Positions 48,170 through 57,834 are shown, counted from the stretch's first letter. The stretch: DNA of 64,000 nt from Alloacidobacterium dinghuense (GCF_014274465.1 NZ_CP060394.1:3968001-4032000), one strand, 5' to 3'. Program-made: numbers and translations. The notes: generated by a model from the sequence alone, not told the origin.

Positions 48170-48856
48170 TTAGTCTTGCCGAGCGATCACACCAAGATCG
48201 GTCAACCCATTCACAAAGAACTGCACAGCCAGCGCTACCAAGAGCAATCCCATGATGCGCACGAGAATGCGAATCCCTGTCTCTCCCAGGATCCCGCGCA
48301 CGCGATCGGCTCCATTCAGCACGCCATAGCTGACAGCCGCAGTGATTGCGATGGAACCGATGATAGCGAACATCTGCCAGTGGTTCGGAGCCTGCCCTAC
48401 CAGCACCATTACGCTTGAAATCGCGCCCGGCCCAGCGAGCATTGGAATCCCAAGCGGCACAATACCCGCATCTTCTTTGGTCGCAGCTTCTGTCGTCTCG
48501 TCAGACGATTCCTGGGTAGGCGACCGCTTGGCTTCCAGCATGTCAATGCCAATCAGCAGCAGAATCAGCCCGCCGGCGATCTCAAAGGCCGGCAGCTTGA
48601 TGCCGAAGAGGCTGAAGATAAACTGCCCGGCAAAGGCGAAAGCCGTGAGCACGATAAAGCATGTCAGGGACGCCTTGAAGGCCATGCGCCTGCGCCGTGC
48701 CGGATTTGCACCTGCCGTAATCGCCAGAAACGACCCAATCGCCGCAAATGGATCGACCAGAAAGAAAATTGAGCTGAAAGCCAGCAGCGAAAACCGGACA
48801 TAGGTGGAATGCTGAAGCTCATGCAATGCCGTGTTCGCCGGACCATACATATCCAA
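48170..48856 (-). CDS. MarC-family integral membrane protein
   Basis: 228 residues, six hydrophobic helices. Starts within LLAFSSIFFLVDPFAAIGSFLAITAG (family motif DPFAAIGSFLAIT) and later has FEIAGGLILLLIGIDMLEAKRSP and GIVPLGIPMLAGPGAISSVMVL, the conserved PLxIPMLAGPGAIS motif. MarC proteins are inner-membrane proteins of unsettled role. A ~40-residue charged loop (QESSDETTEAATKED) separates the halves. Confidence 0.92.
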   Translation of the reverse strand: MDMYGPANTALHELQHSTYVRFSLLAFSSIFFLVDPFAAIGSFLAITAGANPARRRRMAFKASLTCFIVLTAFAFAGQFIFSLFGIKLPAFEIAGGLILLLIGIDMLEAKRSPTQESSDETTEAATKEDAGIVPLGIPMLAGPGAISSVMVLVGQAPNHWQMFAIIGSIAITAAVSYGVLNGADRVRGILGETGIRILVRIMGLLLVALAVQFFVNGLTDLGVIARQD

Positions 48857-49207
48857 TGAAATACCTTATCTCACCGAGGCGGCATCCTTCCGGAGGACCC
48901 TTGGTTAAATACTAGAAAATAAATTACTTATGTAAATAACTATGGGCAGTCCATGTCAAAACTTCTCGACACGGTGAATAGATTGCGACTGCCTGAAAGG
49001 TTGCCCTGGCCGCTATCTGTTTATGATGTGCGAAATCAATAATTTAATGCAGAAATAGTTTGGCATGCCTCCTGCTTTTTAACATTCCGCCCGGAGAAAG
49101 CGCCCGTTTGCTTTTCCATATGGGCCCCGACATCGTCAACCAATCCTGGTTGGGATAACACCTGAAACTGTCGGAACGCCAAAAAGACAGGAGCAAAACA
49201 ATCAACG
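48857..49207. other. Intergenic region with sigma-54-type promoter
   Basis: 351 bases without a gene. AT-rich in its first part. The only feature recognised is the sigma-54-type site at 49060-49076. Confidence 0.6.
49060..49076 (+). promoter_or_regulatory. Predicted sigma-54 (RpoN) promoter
   Basis: TTGGCATGCCTCCTGCT matches the -24/-12 consensus TGGCAC-N5-TTGCT: GG and GC are 10 bases apart. It precedes the degenerate receiver gene by about 130 bases. The surrounding segment is AT-rich, as expected for enhancer-dependent promoters. No upstream activator site was identified. Confidence 0.55.
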
Positions 49208-49582
49208 ATGGGTACTCTTACTTTTTCTCAATCCCCCCGGATCATACTCGGCAGTGATAATCAACATCTTGTTTCCGCGGTCACGACCTCGTTAGTTAAG
49301 GCTGGCTTTGATGTTGAGACAGCCACGAATTACGGCCATCTTGAGGAACTCTGGCACAAGGTACGCCATGATGTTGTTTTGTTTGAGATTTCGCATTCCG
49401 ACTCGATTGAGTCGGCGATCGAATCAGCGATACGCATCAAGCGGCAGGATGCGCAGCAGTTCATCGCTTATCTGGCCGACGCAAATCTCCACGCCAGCGG
49501 TCTCACGGGCGACGCGATCCTTTCCCGTGACACCAGCAGATTGCCGCAGGCGCTTCGAGAGGCTCTCGACGGGAGGTCGTAG
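49208..49582 (+). CDS. Degenerate response-regulator receiver protein
   Basis: 124 residues, CAGGAGC upstream. The receiver-like order is PRIILGSDNQHLVSAVTTSLVKAGFDVETATNYGHLEELWHKVRHDVVLFEISHSDSIESA. The acidic pair at the N-terminus is reduced to SDN, the phospho-acceptor Asp is Glu (VVLFEI), and the final Lys is missing. It therefore cannot be phosphorylated in the normal way and may mimic the active state. No output domain. It has a predicted sigma-54 promoter. Confidence 0.7.
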   Translation: MGTLTFSQSPRIILGSDNQHLVSAVTTSLVKAGFDVETATNYGHLEELWHKVRHDVVLFEISHSDSIESAIESAIRIKRQDAQQFIAYLADANLHASGLTGDAILSRDTSRLPQALREALDGRS

Positions 49583-49584
49583 GC

Positions 49585-50583
49585 TCAGAATTGAGCCCAG
49601 GCCAGACCGTCCGCGCCTTTCCCGGCGTCGATCGCGGTCTTTGCCTGCCAGGCAGCAAGATCAATCACAGCCACCTGATTGCTATGCCCGCACGAAACAT
49701 AAGCCACGGCGTTGTCTGGCCGTACCAGAATTTCGGTCGGCCCTTGCGGTACGTCGATCGTCCGCGCCACTTTCAGCGTGGACAGATCGACGACCGCGAC
49801 TTTGTTCGCTGAGGTCATCGCAACCAGCAGCCACTTGCCGTCTTTCGTCGACGCAGTGCCGTAGCCGATCGCAGGCAGGACGATCCAGTTCTTGACCTTG
49901 TTCGTCGCCGTATCGATTACCGCCATCTGTGGCTTCGTGTAGTCAGCGACGAACACCAGTTTGTCATCGTTTGAGAGAGAGATACGCTGCACTGTCGGCG
50001 CAACCGGAATGACCGTGACTAATTTTCGCGCTTTCAAATCGAGAACTGAGACGCTGCCTGGGCCGACATTCGCGGTATAGCCGTAATGGCCGTCGCCCGT
50101 GATTGCCAGCATGTGCGCTTCCGCCGCGCCCGTTGGAATGGCGCCGACAATCTTCAGCGTTTTCGGATCAATCGCGGTCACTGAGTTATCGAGCTCTGTC
50201 GTCACGTAGAGCAGCCCGCTGTTTGGATCGTAGACAGGCTTATGCGGGCGCACGCCATGACCGAAGCTGACCGTCTTCACCAGCTTGCGGCTGGCAATGT
50301 CGAGGACGTCCATGGTGCTGCCATCGGTGCCTGGCTTGCCCACGCCTGAGTTGCCATAGATCGGCACAAAAGCCAGTTTCCCATCGGGAGACGCTGCGAC
50401 TTCGTGGCCGGTGTATGCGTCTTCGGGAACGGCGGCAATTTGCTTCTCCGTTGCCGGGTCGATGATGCTGAGATTCTGACTTGTCTGATTCGCAACCAGC
50501 AGGACACCATGCGGAGCGCTCTGCGCCAACAACGCAAGCGGAGGCGCGCACAATAGGAGAAGCAATAAACGTGAATTTTTCAT
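49585..50583 (-). CDS. Secreted YncE/YVTN-type beta-propeller protein
   Basis: 332 residues from ATG 50583 (MKNSRLLLLLLCAPPLALLAQSAPH), a signal peptide. Blades: VLLVANQTSQNLSIIDPATEKQIAAVPEDAYTGHEV, DNSVTAIDPKTLKIVGAIPTG, VSVLDLKARKLVTVIPVAP, MAVIDTATNKVKNWIVLPA and VAVIDLAAWQAKTAIDAG-GADGLAWAQF. The C-terminal DGLAWA matches the paralogue at 9092-10168. Likely a periplasmic binding or scaffold protein. Partner unknown. A downstream overlap with the receiver gene is only two bases apart. Confidence 0.88.
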   Translation of the reverse strand: MKNSRLLLLLLCAPPLALLAQSAPHGVLLVANQTSQNLSIIDPATEKQIAAVPEDAYTGHEVAASPDGKLAFVPIYGNSGVGKPGTDGSTMDVLDIASRKLVKTVSFGHGVRPHKPVYDPNSGLLYVTTELDNSVTAIDPKTLKIVGAIPTGAAEAHMLAITGDGHYGYTANVGPGSVSVLDLKARKLVTVIPVAPTVQRISLSNDDKLVFVADYTKPQMAVIDTATNKVKNWIVLPAIGYGTASTKDGKWLLVAMTSANKVAVVDLSTLKVARTIDVPQGPTEILVRPDNAVAYVSCGHSNQVAVIDLAAWQAKTAIDAGKGADGLAWAQF

Positions 50584-50774
50584 CGCCCGCGAATGTATCA
50601 CAACTGCCATGCGTTAAATAAACCATCTGTCCACTTTCGAACACAAATGGCTTACAAGTGGACAGCAACTGCCTCTGACTAACCGTGTAACTGGCCCATT
50701 TGATTCTTTTTCAGTCCCTTTGTTGTTTTTCTAAAAGGAACGAAAATTGCTCCGTCTTTGACGGAGTAATCCAA

Positions 50775-53201
50775 ATGATCAGCTGGTTGCAGGATCTTCG
50801 CTACGCAATTCGGCAATTGCGCAAGTCGCCTGGATTCAGCCTGACCGCCATTGTGACATTGGCTCTCGCCATCGGGGCAAATGCAGTTGTGTTCAGTGTT
50901 ATCAACGGAATAATCCTGCGTCCCCTGAATGTGCCTCAAGCACAGAATCTGTACCTCATCGAGCGTGCGAGCGACAAGGATACAAGCCAGTCGTATCCCG
51001 ATTACATCGATTTTCGCGAAAGAAATCGCAGCTTTGATGACTTGGCAGCCTTTGCAATCTTTGAGGTGGCGCTGGACACCGGGAGAAATCCATCTCTTGT
51101 CTGGGGTGAGGAGGCGAGCGGTAACTACTTCGACGCTTTAAGCATTCGGCCGTATCTCGGCCGTTTCTTTCATGCCTCCGATGAGCATGGCGCGAACAGT
51201 GCTCCGTATATCGTGCTCAGCTATGCATTCTGGCACAGCCGCTTTCACGATGATCGCGGTGTTGTAGGCCGCATCGTTGAACTCAACAAACATCCGTTTA
51301 CGATTCTCGGCGTAGCCCCGCCCGAATTCCGCGGGACGATTGTCTTCGCCTTTCCCAATTTTTATGTACCGATCGTGAACCATGAGCAGCTCGCTGCGGA
51401 GGCCGCTCTGAATGACCGCGAAAACCGCTGGATTTTCATGGTCATCGGTCACTTGAAGGCCGGCGTCACTCGGGCACAAGCAACTTCGGACCTAAACTCG
51501 ATTGGCTCGTTCCTGGAGAAGACGTATCCCAAAGACGAGCGCGATACGAAATTCTCTTTGGCGCGTCCCGGACTTCTGGGCGATCAGTTTGGCCGCCCGG
51601 CCCAGGAATTTCTTGCGGGATTGTTGTTGTTATCAGGGTTGATTCTGCTGGCCGCATGCGCCAATCTGGGCAGCCTGTTTGCAGCCCGTGCCGCTGACCG
51701 TGGGCGTGAAGTTGCCTTGCGTCTTGCGCTCGGATCGAGCCGCAGACGCATTTTGCGCGGACTGTTTACCGAAGCTGTGCTGATCTCGCTTGCTGGCGGC
51801 GCTGTTGGAATGTGGACCGCCGTTCTGCTGTTGCGGTGGCTGAGCCAATGGCAGCCGTTCGGGAATTTCCCCATATATATCCCTGTAAACCCCGACGCGA
51901 CCGTTTATGGACTGGCTTTGCTGCTGAGCTTCATCAGCGGATTCCTCTTCGGAGTGGTCCCGGTGAACCAGGTGCTTCGCACAAATCCCTATGAAGTTGT
52001 TAAGTCCGGATCGTCCGCGAGAGTGGGGAGGCGAATGACCGTCCGGGACATATTGCTCGCAGTGCAAATCGCAATCTGCGCCGTACTCGTCACGTCTTCG
52101 CTGGTTGCCGTGCGCGGGCTGGCACACGCTCTGCACGGCAATTACGGCTTTGAGCCACGGAATGCCGTGCTGGTGGGCGCGGACCTGAGTATGGCAGGTT
52201 ACAGCGGCAATCGAGTTGCTCCGATGCAAAAACGCCTGATCGATGCGATCGCAGCGATTCCCGGAGTGGAGTTCGCGGGATTGACTGACACGTTGCTGCT
52301 GAATGGTTCGAACTCCTCAAATGTCTTTACCGATAAAACCATAGACATGCGGGCATCGAATGCCGCAGCCAGCGCCTGTATATACCACGTATCTCCCGAG
52401 TACCTTCAGGCGGAGGGCACTACGTTCTTGTATGGCAGAGCACTTACATGGCACGACGACAAAAACTCGCCGCGCGTTGCCGTTGTGAATCGGGAGTTCG
52501 CGCGCAGACTCTTTGGCTCAGCAGAAAACGCTGTGGGCAGCTATTACAAGATGCCGGATGGATCGCGCATACAGGTAATAGGGATTGCCGAGGACGGCAA
52601 GTACGGGTCTATCACCGAAGACCCCCAGGCAGCGATGTTTCTCCCGATCCTGCAATATCCATCGAACTCCGCGTGGATAGTGGTGCGCTCTCGGCGGGAC
52701 CCGCAGCAACTGGGGACAGCCATAAGAAGCACGCTGGGGCAACTGGATCCGGGACTGCCTGTTCAGATTGAGGCCCGATACGATGAAATCGGCGGGGCTT
52801 TGTTTCCCTCCCAGATGGCGGCAGTATCGCTGGGCGTGCTGGGCGTGATGGGCGCCGTGCTGTCAATCACCGGAATCTTCGGAATGGCCGCGTACTCTGT
52901 CAGCAAGCGGCTCCGGGAATTAGGAATCCGCGTTGCCCTCGGCGCACCACGGAAGGAAGTGCTAAAGGCAGCCTTGGAACGGGCTTTCAAATTGCTGGCT
53001 TTTGGTTCGGCAGCGGGGCTGTTTCTCGGAATCCTCGCAAGCAAGGTTCTCGCGGTTATCGTGTATGAAGCCTCGCCCCGCGATCCACTGGTCATGGCTG
53101 GTGTCGTTCTGGCAATGTCGTTGGTAGGGCTTCTCGCTACGTGGATCCCGGCGCGTCGCGCTCTCTCGATCGATCCTGCGATATTGCTGCGCGAGGAATG
53201 A
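50775..53201 (+). CDS. ADOP-type FtsX/MacB permease
   Basis: 809 residues from ATG 50775 (MISWLQDLRYAIRQLRKSPGFSLTAIVTLALAIGANAVVFSVINGIILRPL). The N-terminal motif RxLRKxPGFxxxAxxxLALGIGANxxxFSxxNxxLLRPL is the signature of the acidobacterial duplicated orphaned permeases. Two periplasmic/TM halves follow, ending GLLATWIPARRALSIDPAILLREE. No adjacent ATPase is present, as usual for this family. Possibly exports small molecules or peptides; substrate unknown. The C-terminal fragment at 21303 is from a related gene. Confidence 0.95.
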   Translation: MISWLQDLRYAIRQLRKSPGFSLTAIVTLALAIGANAVVFSVINGIILRPLNVPQAQNLYLIERASDKDTSQSYPDYIDFRERNRSFDDLAAFAIFEVALDTGRNPSLVWGEEASGNYFDALSIRPYLGRFFHASDEHGANSAPYIVLSYAFWHSRFHDDRGVVGRIVELNKHPFTILGVAPPEFRGTIVFAFPNFYVPIVNHEQLAAEAALNDRENRWIFMVIGHLKAGVTRAQATSDLNSIGSFLEKTYPKDERDTKFSLARPGLLGDQFGRPAQEFLAGLLLLSGLILLAACANLGSLFAARAADRGREVALRLALGSSRRRILRGLFTEAVLISLAGGAVGMWTAVLLLRWLSQWQPFGNFPIYIPVNPDATVYGLALLLSFISGFLFGVVPVNQVLRTNPYEVVKSGSSARVGRRMTVRDILLAVQIAICAVLVTSSLVAVRGLAHALHGNYGFEPRNAVLVGADLSMAGYSGNRVAPMQKRLIDAIAAIPGVEFAGLTDTLLLNGSNSSNVFTDKTIDMRASNAAASACIYHVSPEYLQAEGTTFLYGRALTWHDDKNSPRVAVVNREFARRLFGSAENAVGSYYKMPDGSRIQVIGIAEDGKYGSITEDPQAAMFLPILQYPSNSAWIVVRSRRDPQQLGTAIRSTLGQLDPGLPVQIEARYDEIGGALFPSQMAAVSLGVLGVMGAVLSITGIFGMAAYSVSKRLRELGIRVALGAPRKEVLKAALERAFKLLAFGSAAGLFLGILASKVLAVIVYEASPRDPLVMAGVVLAMSLVGLLATWIPARRALSIDPAILLREE

Positions 53202-53345
53202 GAAGGCTATGGAGGATCGCCTGATAGAAGCCGGTTCTCCGTCCGTGTTCTATCTCAGTGCCGTCTCAATCAGTTCGCCATGCAGAACTAAACCGATTCC
53301 GTGTAGAATCTCGCCGACTCGATTTTTCACAGAAGAGGAGACCAC

Positions 53346-54227
53346 TTGCGCTGCTACCGGACCATTCTTCGCCTTTCCCTCATCACTGTTTTCTGTCTCT
53401 TGTTTGCGACCCTATCCCACGCGCAGCAGGCAGCAAACCCGCTCGTTCCACCAGTGCCCCACGCAAAGACCATTCACCTCAAGCACGTGCTGGTGATCGG
53501 TGAAACCAAAGGCTTCGAACACGATTCAGTTCCCGATGCGATGGCGGCCATCTTCAACATGGGACAAGAGAGCGGCTTGTGGGACACGACGCTACGCACC
53601 GACACCGAACTGCTCACCAAGAAAGACCTCGGCAATAGAAACGCTAAAAATCTCAACTACTTTGACGCCATCGTCTTCACCAGCACCACGGGCGAGCTGG
53701 ACATGGACGACAGCCAGAAAGCCGACATGATGTCCTTCATCAAGGAAGACGGCAAAGGCTTTGTCGGCATCCATGCGGCGCTCGATACGAATTACAAATG
53801 GCCCGAATACGGCGAAATGATCGGCGGCTGGTTTGACCAGCATCCCTGGATGACCTTCAACGCGCCCATCATCAATGAGGACCCGAACTTCCCCGCTGTC
53901 CGCCACTTTCCTCATGAGTTCGTGAAGTACGACGAGATCTACCAGCCCAAGGAATGGTCCCGCGACAAAGTTAACGTCCTGCTCAGCCTTGATCCCTCAA
54001 GGCTCGATTACAACAACAACCCGCGCATTCATCGAACGGATCATGATTTCGCGGTCGCATGGTCGAAGATGTACGGCAAGGGCCGGGTCTTCTACTCGAC
54101 CCTCGGCCACACGGAAGAAGCCTGGAGCGATCCCGATATCCGGAAGATGTACTTTGAAGCTGTGAAGTGGGTTCTCGGCATGACGGACGGCAGCACAGTC
54201 TCGCATCCAAGTCCTACACAGCCATGA
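53346..54227 (+). CDS. Secreted ThuA-domain protein
   Basis: 293 residues from TTG 53346, GAGGAGACC upstream. The signal peptide ends at SHAQQAA. The ThuA domain starts KHVLVIGETKGFEHDSVPDAM and contains DAIVFTSTTGEL, GFVGIHAALDTNYKWPEYGEMIGGWFDQHP (catalytic-like GIHxA) and GKGRVFYSTLGHTEEAW, the glutamine-amidotransferase-like fold used for sugar (trehalose) utilisation. Probably periplasmic carbohydrate metabolism. Confidence 0.9.
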   Translation: MRCYRTILRLSLITVFCLLFATLSHAQQAANPLVPPVPHAKTIHLKHVLVIGETKGFEHDSVPDAMAAIFNMGQESGLWDTTLRTDTELLTKKDLGNRNAKNLNYFDAIVFTSTTGELDMDDSQKADMMSFIKEDGKGFVGIHAALDTNYKWPEYGEMIGGWFDQHPWMTFNAPIINEDPNFPAVRHFPHEFVKYDEIYQPKEWSRDKVNVLLSLDPSRLDYNNNPRIHRTDHDFAVAWSKMYGKGRVFYSTLGHTEEAWSDPDIRKMYFEAVKWVLGMTDGSTVSHPSPTQP

Positions 54228-54260
54228 ATTTTCCAGGGAGGGTTCAGCGCTCATACATCC

Positions 54261-54578
54261 TTAGAGCGCAAACCCTTCCTCTTCTGCAATCGCTTCCAAA
54301 TCGCGAGAACCATGCAGTACCCGCACGATCACGATTTCGTTCAGACGAGGCAAGTAATAAATCGCGTAGTTGTCGTGAAAGATCACGCGTAAATGCGTTG
54401 CAAGTTGCGGACGCGGACTTCCCGACATTGGAAACCGTAAGACCTGATCAAATCTCGCAACGACGCAGGTTAAAAATCGCGTCGCAATTTCCTCCGATGC
54501 TTCGACTGCTATGTGCTTCCAGATTTCCGCCAGGTCACTTGCAGCAGCGTCCGTTAGACGGAGGGTCGTTCGGCTAAT
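54261..54578 (-). CDS. parE: ParE-family toxin without a normal start codon
   Basis: About 105 residues: SRTTLRLTDAAASDLAEIWKHIAVEASEE, RFDQVLRFPMSGSPRPQL, HLRVIFHDNYAIYYLPRLNEIVIVRVLHGSRDLEAI. Clear ParE-like sequence, including VRVLHGSRDL. In this frame no ATG, GTG or TTG lies in the 60 bases before the homologous region; only ATT (54578) fits. It overlaps the antitoxin gene. Either a rare ATT start, or a lost start. Confidence 0.6.
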   Translation of the reverse strand: MSRTTLRLTDAAASDLAEIWKHIAVEASEEIATRFLTCVVARFDQVLRFPMSGSPRPQLATHLRVIFHDNYAIYYLPRLNEIVIVRVLHGSRDLEAIAEEEGFAL

Positions 54579-54838
54579 AACTTTCTCCCGCGTTGGATAA
54601 TGCGTTGTGCATTGAATTTCTTGACTCGGCCTTTCGCAACATCCTCTAAACCTCGGTCAATTTCAGCCTTGAGTTCAGCGATTTTCTGGATTCGCAGCTC
54701 ACGTTTTAATTTCCAGTCGCGCAGGGCTTCCCGAATCACTTCGCTTGAAGAAGCGTAGTCCCCGCCCTCCACGGCGTCTTTCACAATGCCCGCCATCTCA
54801 GTAGGCAATGTGATCGTCATGCGCTCAATACTGGCCAT
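54554..54838 (-). CDS. parD: ParD-type antitoxin
   Basis: 94 residues from MASIERMTITLPTEMAGIVKDAVEGGDYASSSEVIREALRDWKLKRELRI, an RHH/ParD start with the classic GGDYASSSEVIREALRDW motif, then a charged helix and the C-terminal RIIQRGRKLLAERPSV. It overlaps the toxin by about 25 bases. ParD usually autorepresses; GAACAGATC and TACTTATGAAG motifs lie upstream but no clean palindrome was found. Confidence 0.85.
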   Translation of the reverse strand: MASIERMTITLPTEMAGIVKDAVEGGDYASSSEVIREALRDWKLKRELRIQKIAELKAEIDRGLEDVAKGRVKKFNAQRIIQRGRKLLAERPSV

Positions 54839-54885
54839 AACTACTCCTGAACAGATCATACTTCTTCATACTTATGAAGCACAAT

Positions 54886-56586
54886 CTAAACCTCAATCAA
54901 CTCAAACCGGTCCACGTCCACCATCCCAAAATCTGTAATCTTTAAATGCGGAATCACCGGCAGTTGCAGAAAAGCAAGCTGCAAAAACGGATCAGGCAGC
55001 GGACAGCCCATGGCTCGCACCGCCGCACGCAGAGCCTCAAGCTTGTGCCTCACATCCTCGAAGGTGTTCAGGCTCATCAATCCGGCAAAGGGTAATGCCA
55101 ACTCTGCGCGCACCGCTCCGCCTTGGACGGCTACGAAACCGCCGCCCAGTTCAACCAAGCGATTCACGGCGAGTGCCATGTCCTCATTATTGCTGCCCAC
55201 TACGCACACATTGTGGCTGTCGTGACCAACGGACGAGGCCAGCGCTCCATGCCGCAGCCCAAAGCCTTTCACAAAACCGCGGCCGATGTTGCCGTTGCGT
55301 CCATGCCGCTCCACAATACAGATTTTCAGCAGGTCATTTGCCGGGTCTGCGTGACGCTCTCCATCGCGATAGATCAGACTTGCTTGCAAGTGCTCTGTGA
55401 GAATTTTGCCTGGAATAATTCCGATCACCGGCGCTGAAGGCCCTGAAGCGAGCACTGCAAATTGCCGCGCGCTTACACGCGCAAGCCGCATCGAGTTCTC
55501 ACCATGCGGAACAGGCAGCGAACGGTTCTCAAATGACTCGGCTGTAATTTCGCGGCCGCGACGCAAGACCATGCTGACCGCGCAGGTCTCGAGATCATCG
55601 AGCAGCAGAATATCCGCAAGATACCCCGGCGCGACCAGTCCCCGATCCGTCAGCCCAAAGCCACGCGCAGCCGACCAACTCGCAGTGCGATAGACAGCGG
55701 CCACCGGCGCAGCCAGAGCAATCGCGCGACGAACCAGGCAGTCCAGATGACCTTCCTCAAAAATATCCAGTGGGTTCCTGTCGTCCGTACAAAATCCCAG
55801 AAAGGGCGAGGTGAATTCGCTGATCAGCGGAGCCAGCGCCGCCAGGTCCTTCGAGACCGTGCCTTCGCGGATCAGCACCTGCATTCCCTTCGAAAGCTTT
55901 TCGCGCCCCTCGTTGATATTTGTTGTTTCGTGGCAGTTACGAACGCCGCACGCTAGATAAGCATTCAGCGATTTCCCTGAGAGCAGCGGCGCATGCCCAT
56001 CAATATGTTGCCCCTCAAACGCAGCCAGCTTGTCCAGACACTCGGGGTCTTTATTCAGAACGCCGGGCACATTCATGAATTCGGCGAGACCGATCACCTT
56101 TGGATGATGCCGATGCGGCGCCAGATCGTGGACTGTAAGTCGAGCACCCGATGTTTCAAGATTCGTAGCAGGTACGCATGAAGAAAGCTGAACCCGAAGA
56201 TCCATCACCGTGCCCATTGCGCTATTGAGAAAATATTGGAGCCCTTCCTGCCCGAGCACGTTACAGATCTCATGCGGATCGCAGATTGCGGTCGTAGTCC
56301 CGCGGGGAAGAACGCAGCGATCGAACTCGCCGGGAGTGACAAGTGTGCTTTCACAATGGACGTGGCTATCGATGAATCCGGGAACAGCGATGCGTCCCTT
56401 CGCGTCGATCTCGCGCACGCCGCTGTATGTGTCAAGAGTTCCGACGATGCGATCGCCGCAAATCGCAATGTCCCCGGCACGAAGCTCGCCAGTAACGAGA
56501 TCCAGAATCCGCGCATTGCGAATGACAAGATCGGCAGGCATCCGGCTGAGAGCCTGATCGATTCGTCGCTCCAGCGTCTCTCTCAT
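54886..56586 (-). CDS. ade: Adenine deaminase
   Basis: 566 residues, full length. Motifs: GFIDSHVHCESTLVTPGEF (metal ligands HxH), TAICDPHEICNVLG, GHAPLLSGKSLNAYLACGVRNCHETT (metal and substrate residues), GFCTDDRNPLDI, and SVGHDSHNVCVVGSNNEDM near the C-terminus. It converts adenine to hypoxanthine and ammonia. With apt in the same window, adenine can be salvaged or catabolised. Confidence 0.95.
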   Translation of the reverse strand: MRETLERRIDQALSRMPADLVIRNARILDLVTGELRAGDIAICGDRIVGTLDTYSGVREIDAKGRIAVPGFIDSHVHCESTLVTPGEFDRCVLPRGTTTAICDPHEICNVLGQEGLQYFLNSAMGTVMDLRVQLSSCVPATNLETSGARLTVHDLAPHRHHPKVIGLAEFMNVPGVLNKDPECLDKLAAFEGQHIDGHAPLLSGKSLNAYLACGVRNCHETTNINEGREKLSKGMQVLIREGTVSKDLAALAPLISEFTSPFLGFCTDDRNPLDIFEEGHLDCLVRRAIALAAPVAAVYRTASWSAARGFGLTDRGLVAPGYLADILLLDDLETCAVSMVLRRGREITAESFENRSLPVPHGENSMRLARVSARQFAVLASGPSAPVIGIIPGKILTEHLQASLIYRDGERHADPANDLLKICIVERHGRNGNIGRGFVKGFGLRHGALASSVGHDSHNVCVVGSNNEDMALAVNRLVELGGGFVAVQGGAVRAELALPFAGLMSLNTFEDVRHKLEALRAAVRAMGCPLPDPFLQLAFLQLPVIPHLKITDFGMVDVDRFELIEV

Positions 56587-56655
56587 GCCCCATGATGGCA
56601 GTGAACACCGCGAATCTCAAGCATTTCGAGCCACGCACACTTTAAGATTGGATAT

Positions 56656-57801
56656 ATGCCGCTTCCTGCAACATCAGAACCATCGGCACGACCACAAAGC
56701 GGCGGATACTTCACCGACAGCTACGTTTTTAACTGGCACAACCAGACTTTTCGCGACGACCTTGTGCTGCTGCCGGCCATCGCGATCTGCCTTGGTGCAG
56801 GCGTCGCGCTCGGCCATCCCGCAGCGGGCATGATCGCGGGCGGCGGCGCGATGACCGTCGGCTTTGGCGCAAAGCAGAGTATTGACGACTCCCGCCTGCT
56901 GCCGATGCTCTTCGTTTCCATCGGCATGACCTTCGCTGCATTTCTCGGCGTGATCATCGGCTACACGAATTACTTGCTGGTTCCCATAGCCGCGCTCTGG
57001 GCCTTCGGCTACGGCATGCTCACCACGCGCGAGGAGGGCTACAGCTGGGTGGGCCAGCAATGCGTCATTACATTTCTCGTCGCCTCAGCATTTCCGGCGT
57101 CTTTGGGACCCGCATGCAACCGCGCTCTTCTCATCCTTGCCGGTGGAACCATCCAACTCGCCTTCAGTGCGATTTTGCTCCGGCTTTTCCGTCAGCTCGG
57201 GGGCCATCTTGCTTCACTCGCCCAATATGTCCACGCTGAGCAGCTTGCCCTGCGCTCTGCTTATCTGATGGCCACGCAATCGATCCTGGGACGCCGATTT
57301 CTGAGTTCGGCGATCCCCTACTCCTTACGCCTGGCTGTTACGCTTGCGGTCACGACCGAAATCTACCGCCGCATGAATTTCCCCAGCGGCTACTGGATTC
57401 CGATGACCGCCCTGCTCGTCCTCAAGCCCGGCATCACGGATACCGTCAGCCGCGCCATCGCGCGCCTTGTCGGCACCTTCGCCGCAGCGATCGTCGTCAG
57501 TTCCTGCCTCGCGCAGCTTCCAAGCCCGTCCCCGACCGTGCTCGCAGCCTTCACCCTGATCTTTGCGTGGTTCTCCTATGGGACGAACAACGTCAACTAC
57601 GCGCTTTTCTCGGTCTGCATTACCGGATACATCGTCTTCCTGCTCTCGATCAACAATGTCCCCGGCCCACTCGTCGCTCAACGCCGCGCCATTTCCACCG
57701 CGATCGGCGGATCGATTGCTCTAGCCGTGCGCTTGATTGTTATTTATCGCCGCAAGAAGGAGCTGAAAAAGAGCGGAGCCGCGCTCCCACAAAGCACGTA
57801 G
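56656..57801 (+). CDS. FUSC-family membrane protein
   Basis: 381 residues with about ten hydrophobic helices in two groups. The first half has LLPAIAICLGAGVALGHPAAGMIAGGGAMTVGFGA; the second has LRLAVTLAVTTEIYRRMNFPSGYWIPMTALLVLKPGITDTVSRAIARLVGT, the FUSC/aromatic-acid-exporter motif (YWIPMTALLVLKP). It lacks the large soluble domain of full-length members. Substrate unknown; related proteins export aromatic acids. Confidence 0.88.
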   Translation: MPLPATSEPSARPQSGGYFTDSYVFNWHNQTFRDDLVLLPAIAICLGAGVALGHPAAGMIAGGGAMTVGFGAKQSIDDSRLLPMLFVSIGMTFAAFLGVIIGYTNYLLVPIAALWAFGYGMLTTREEGYSWVGQQCVITFLVASAFPASLGPACNRALLILAGGTIQLAFSAILLRLFRQLGGHLASLAQYVHAEQLALRSAYLMATQSILGRRFLSSAIPYSLRLAVTLAVTTEIYRRMNFPSGYWIPMTALLVLKPGITDTVSRAIARLVGTFAAAIVVSSCLAQLPSPSPTVLAAFTLIFAWFSYGTNNVNYALFSVCITGYIVFLLSINNVPGPLVAQRRAISTAIGGSIALAVRLIVIYRRKKELKKSGAALPQST

Positions 57802-57834
57802 TTAGCACCATCTCCAGAGTCAGCATTGAGGTAG

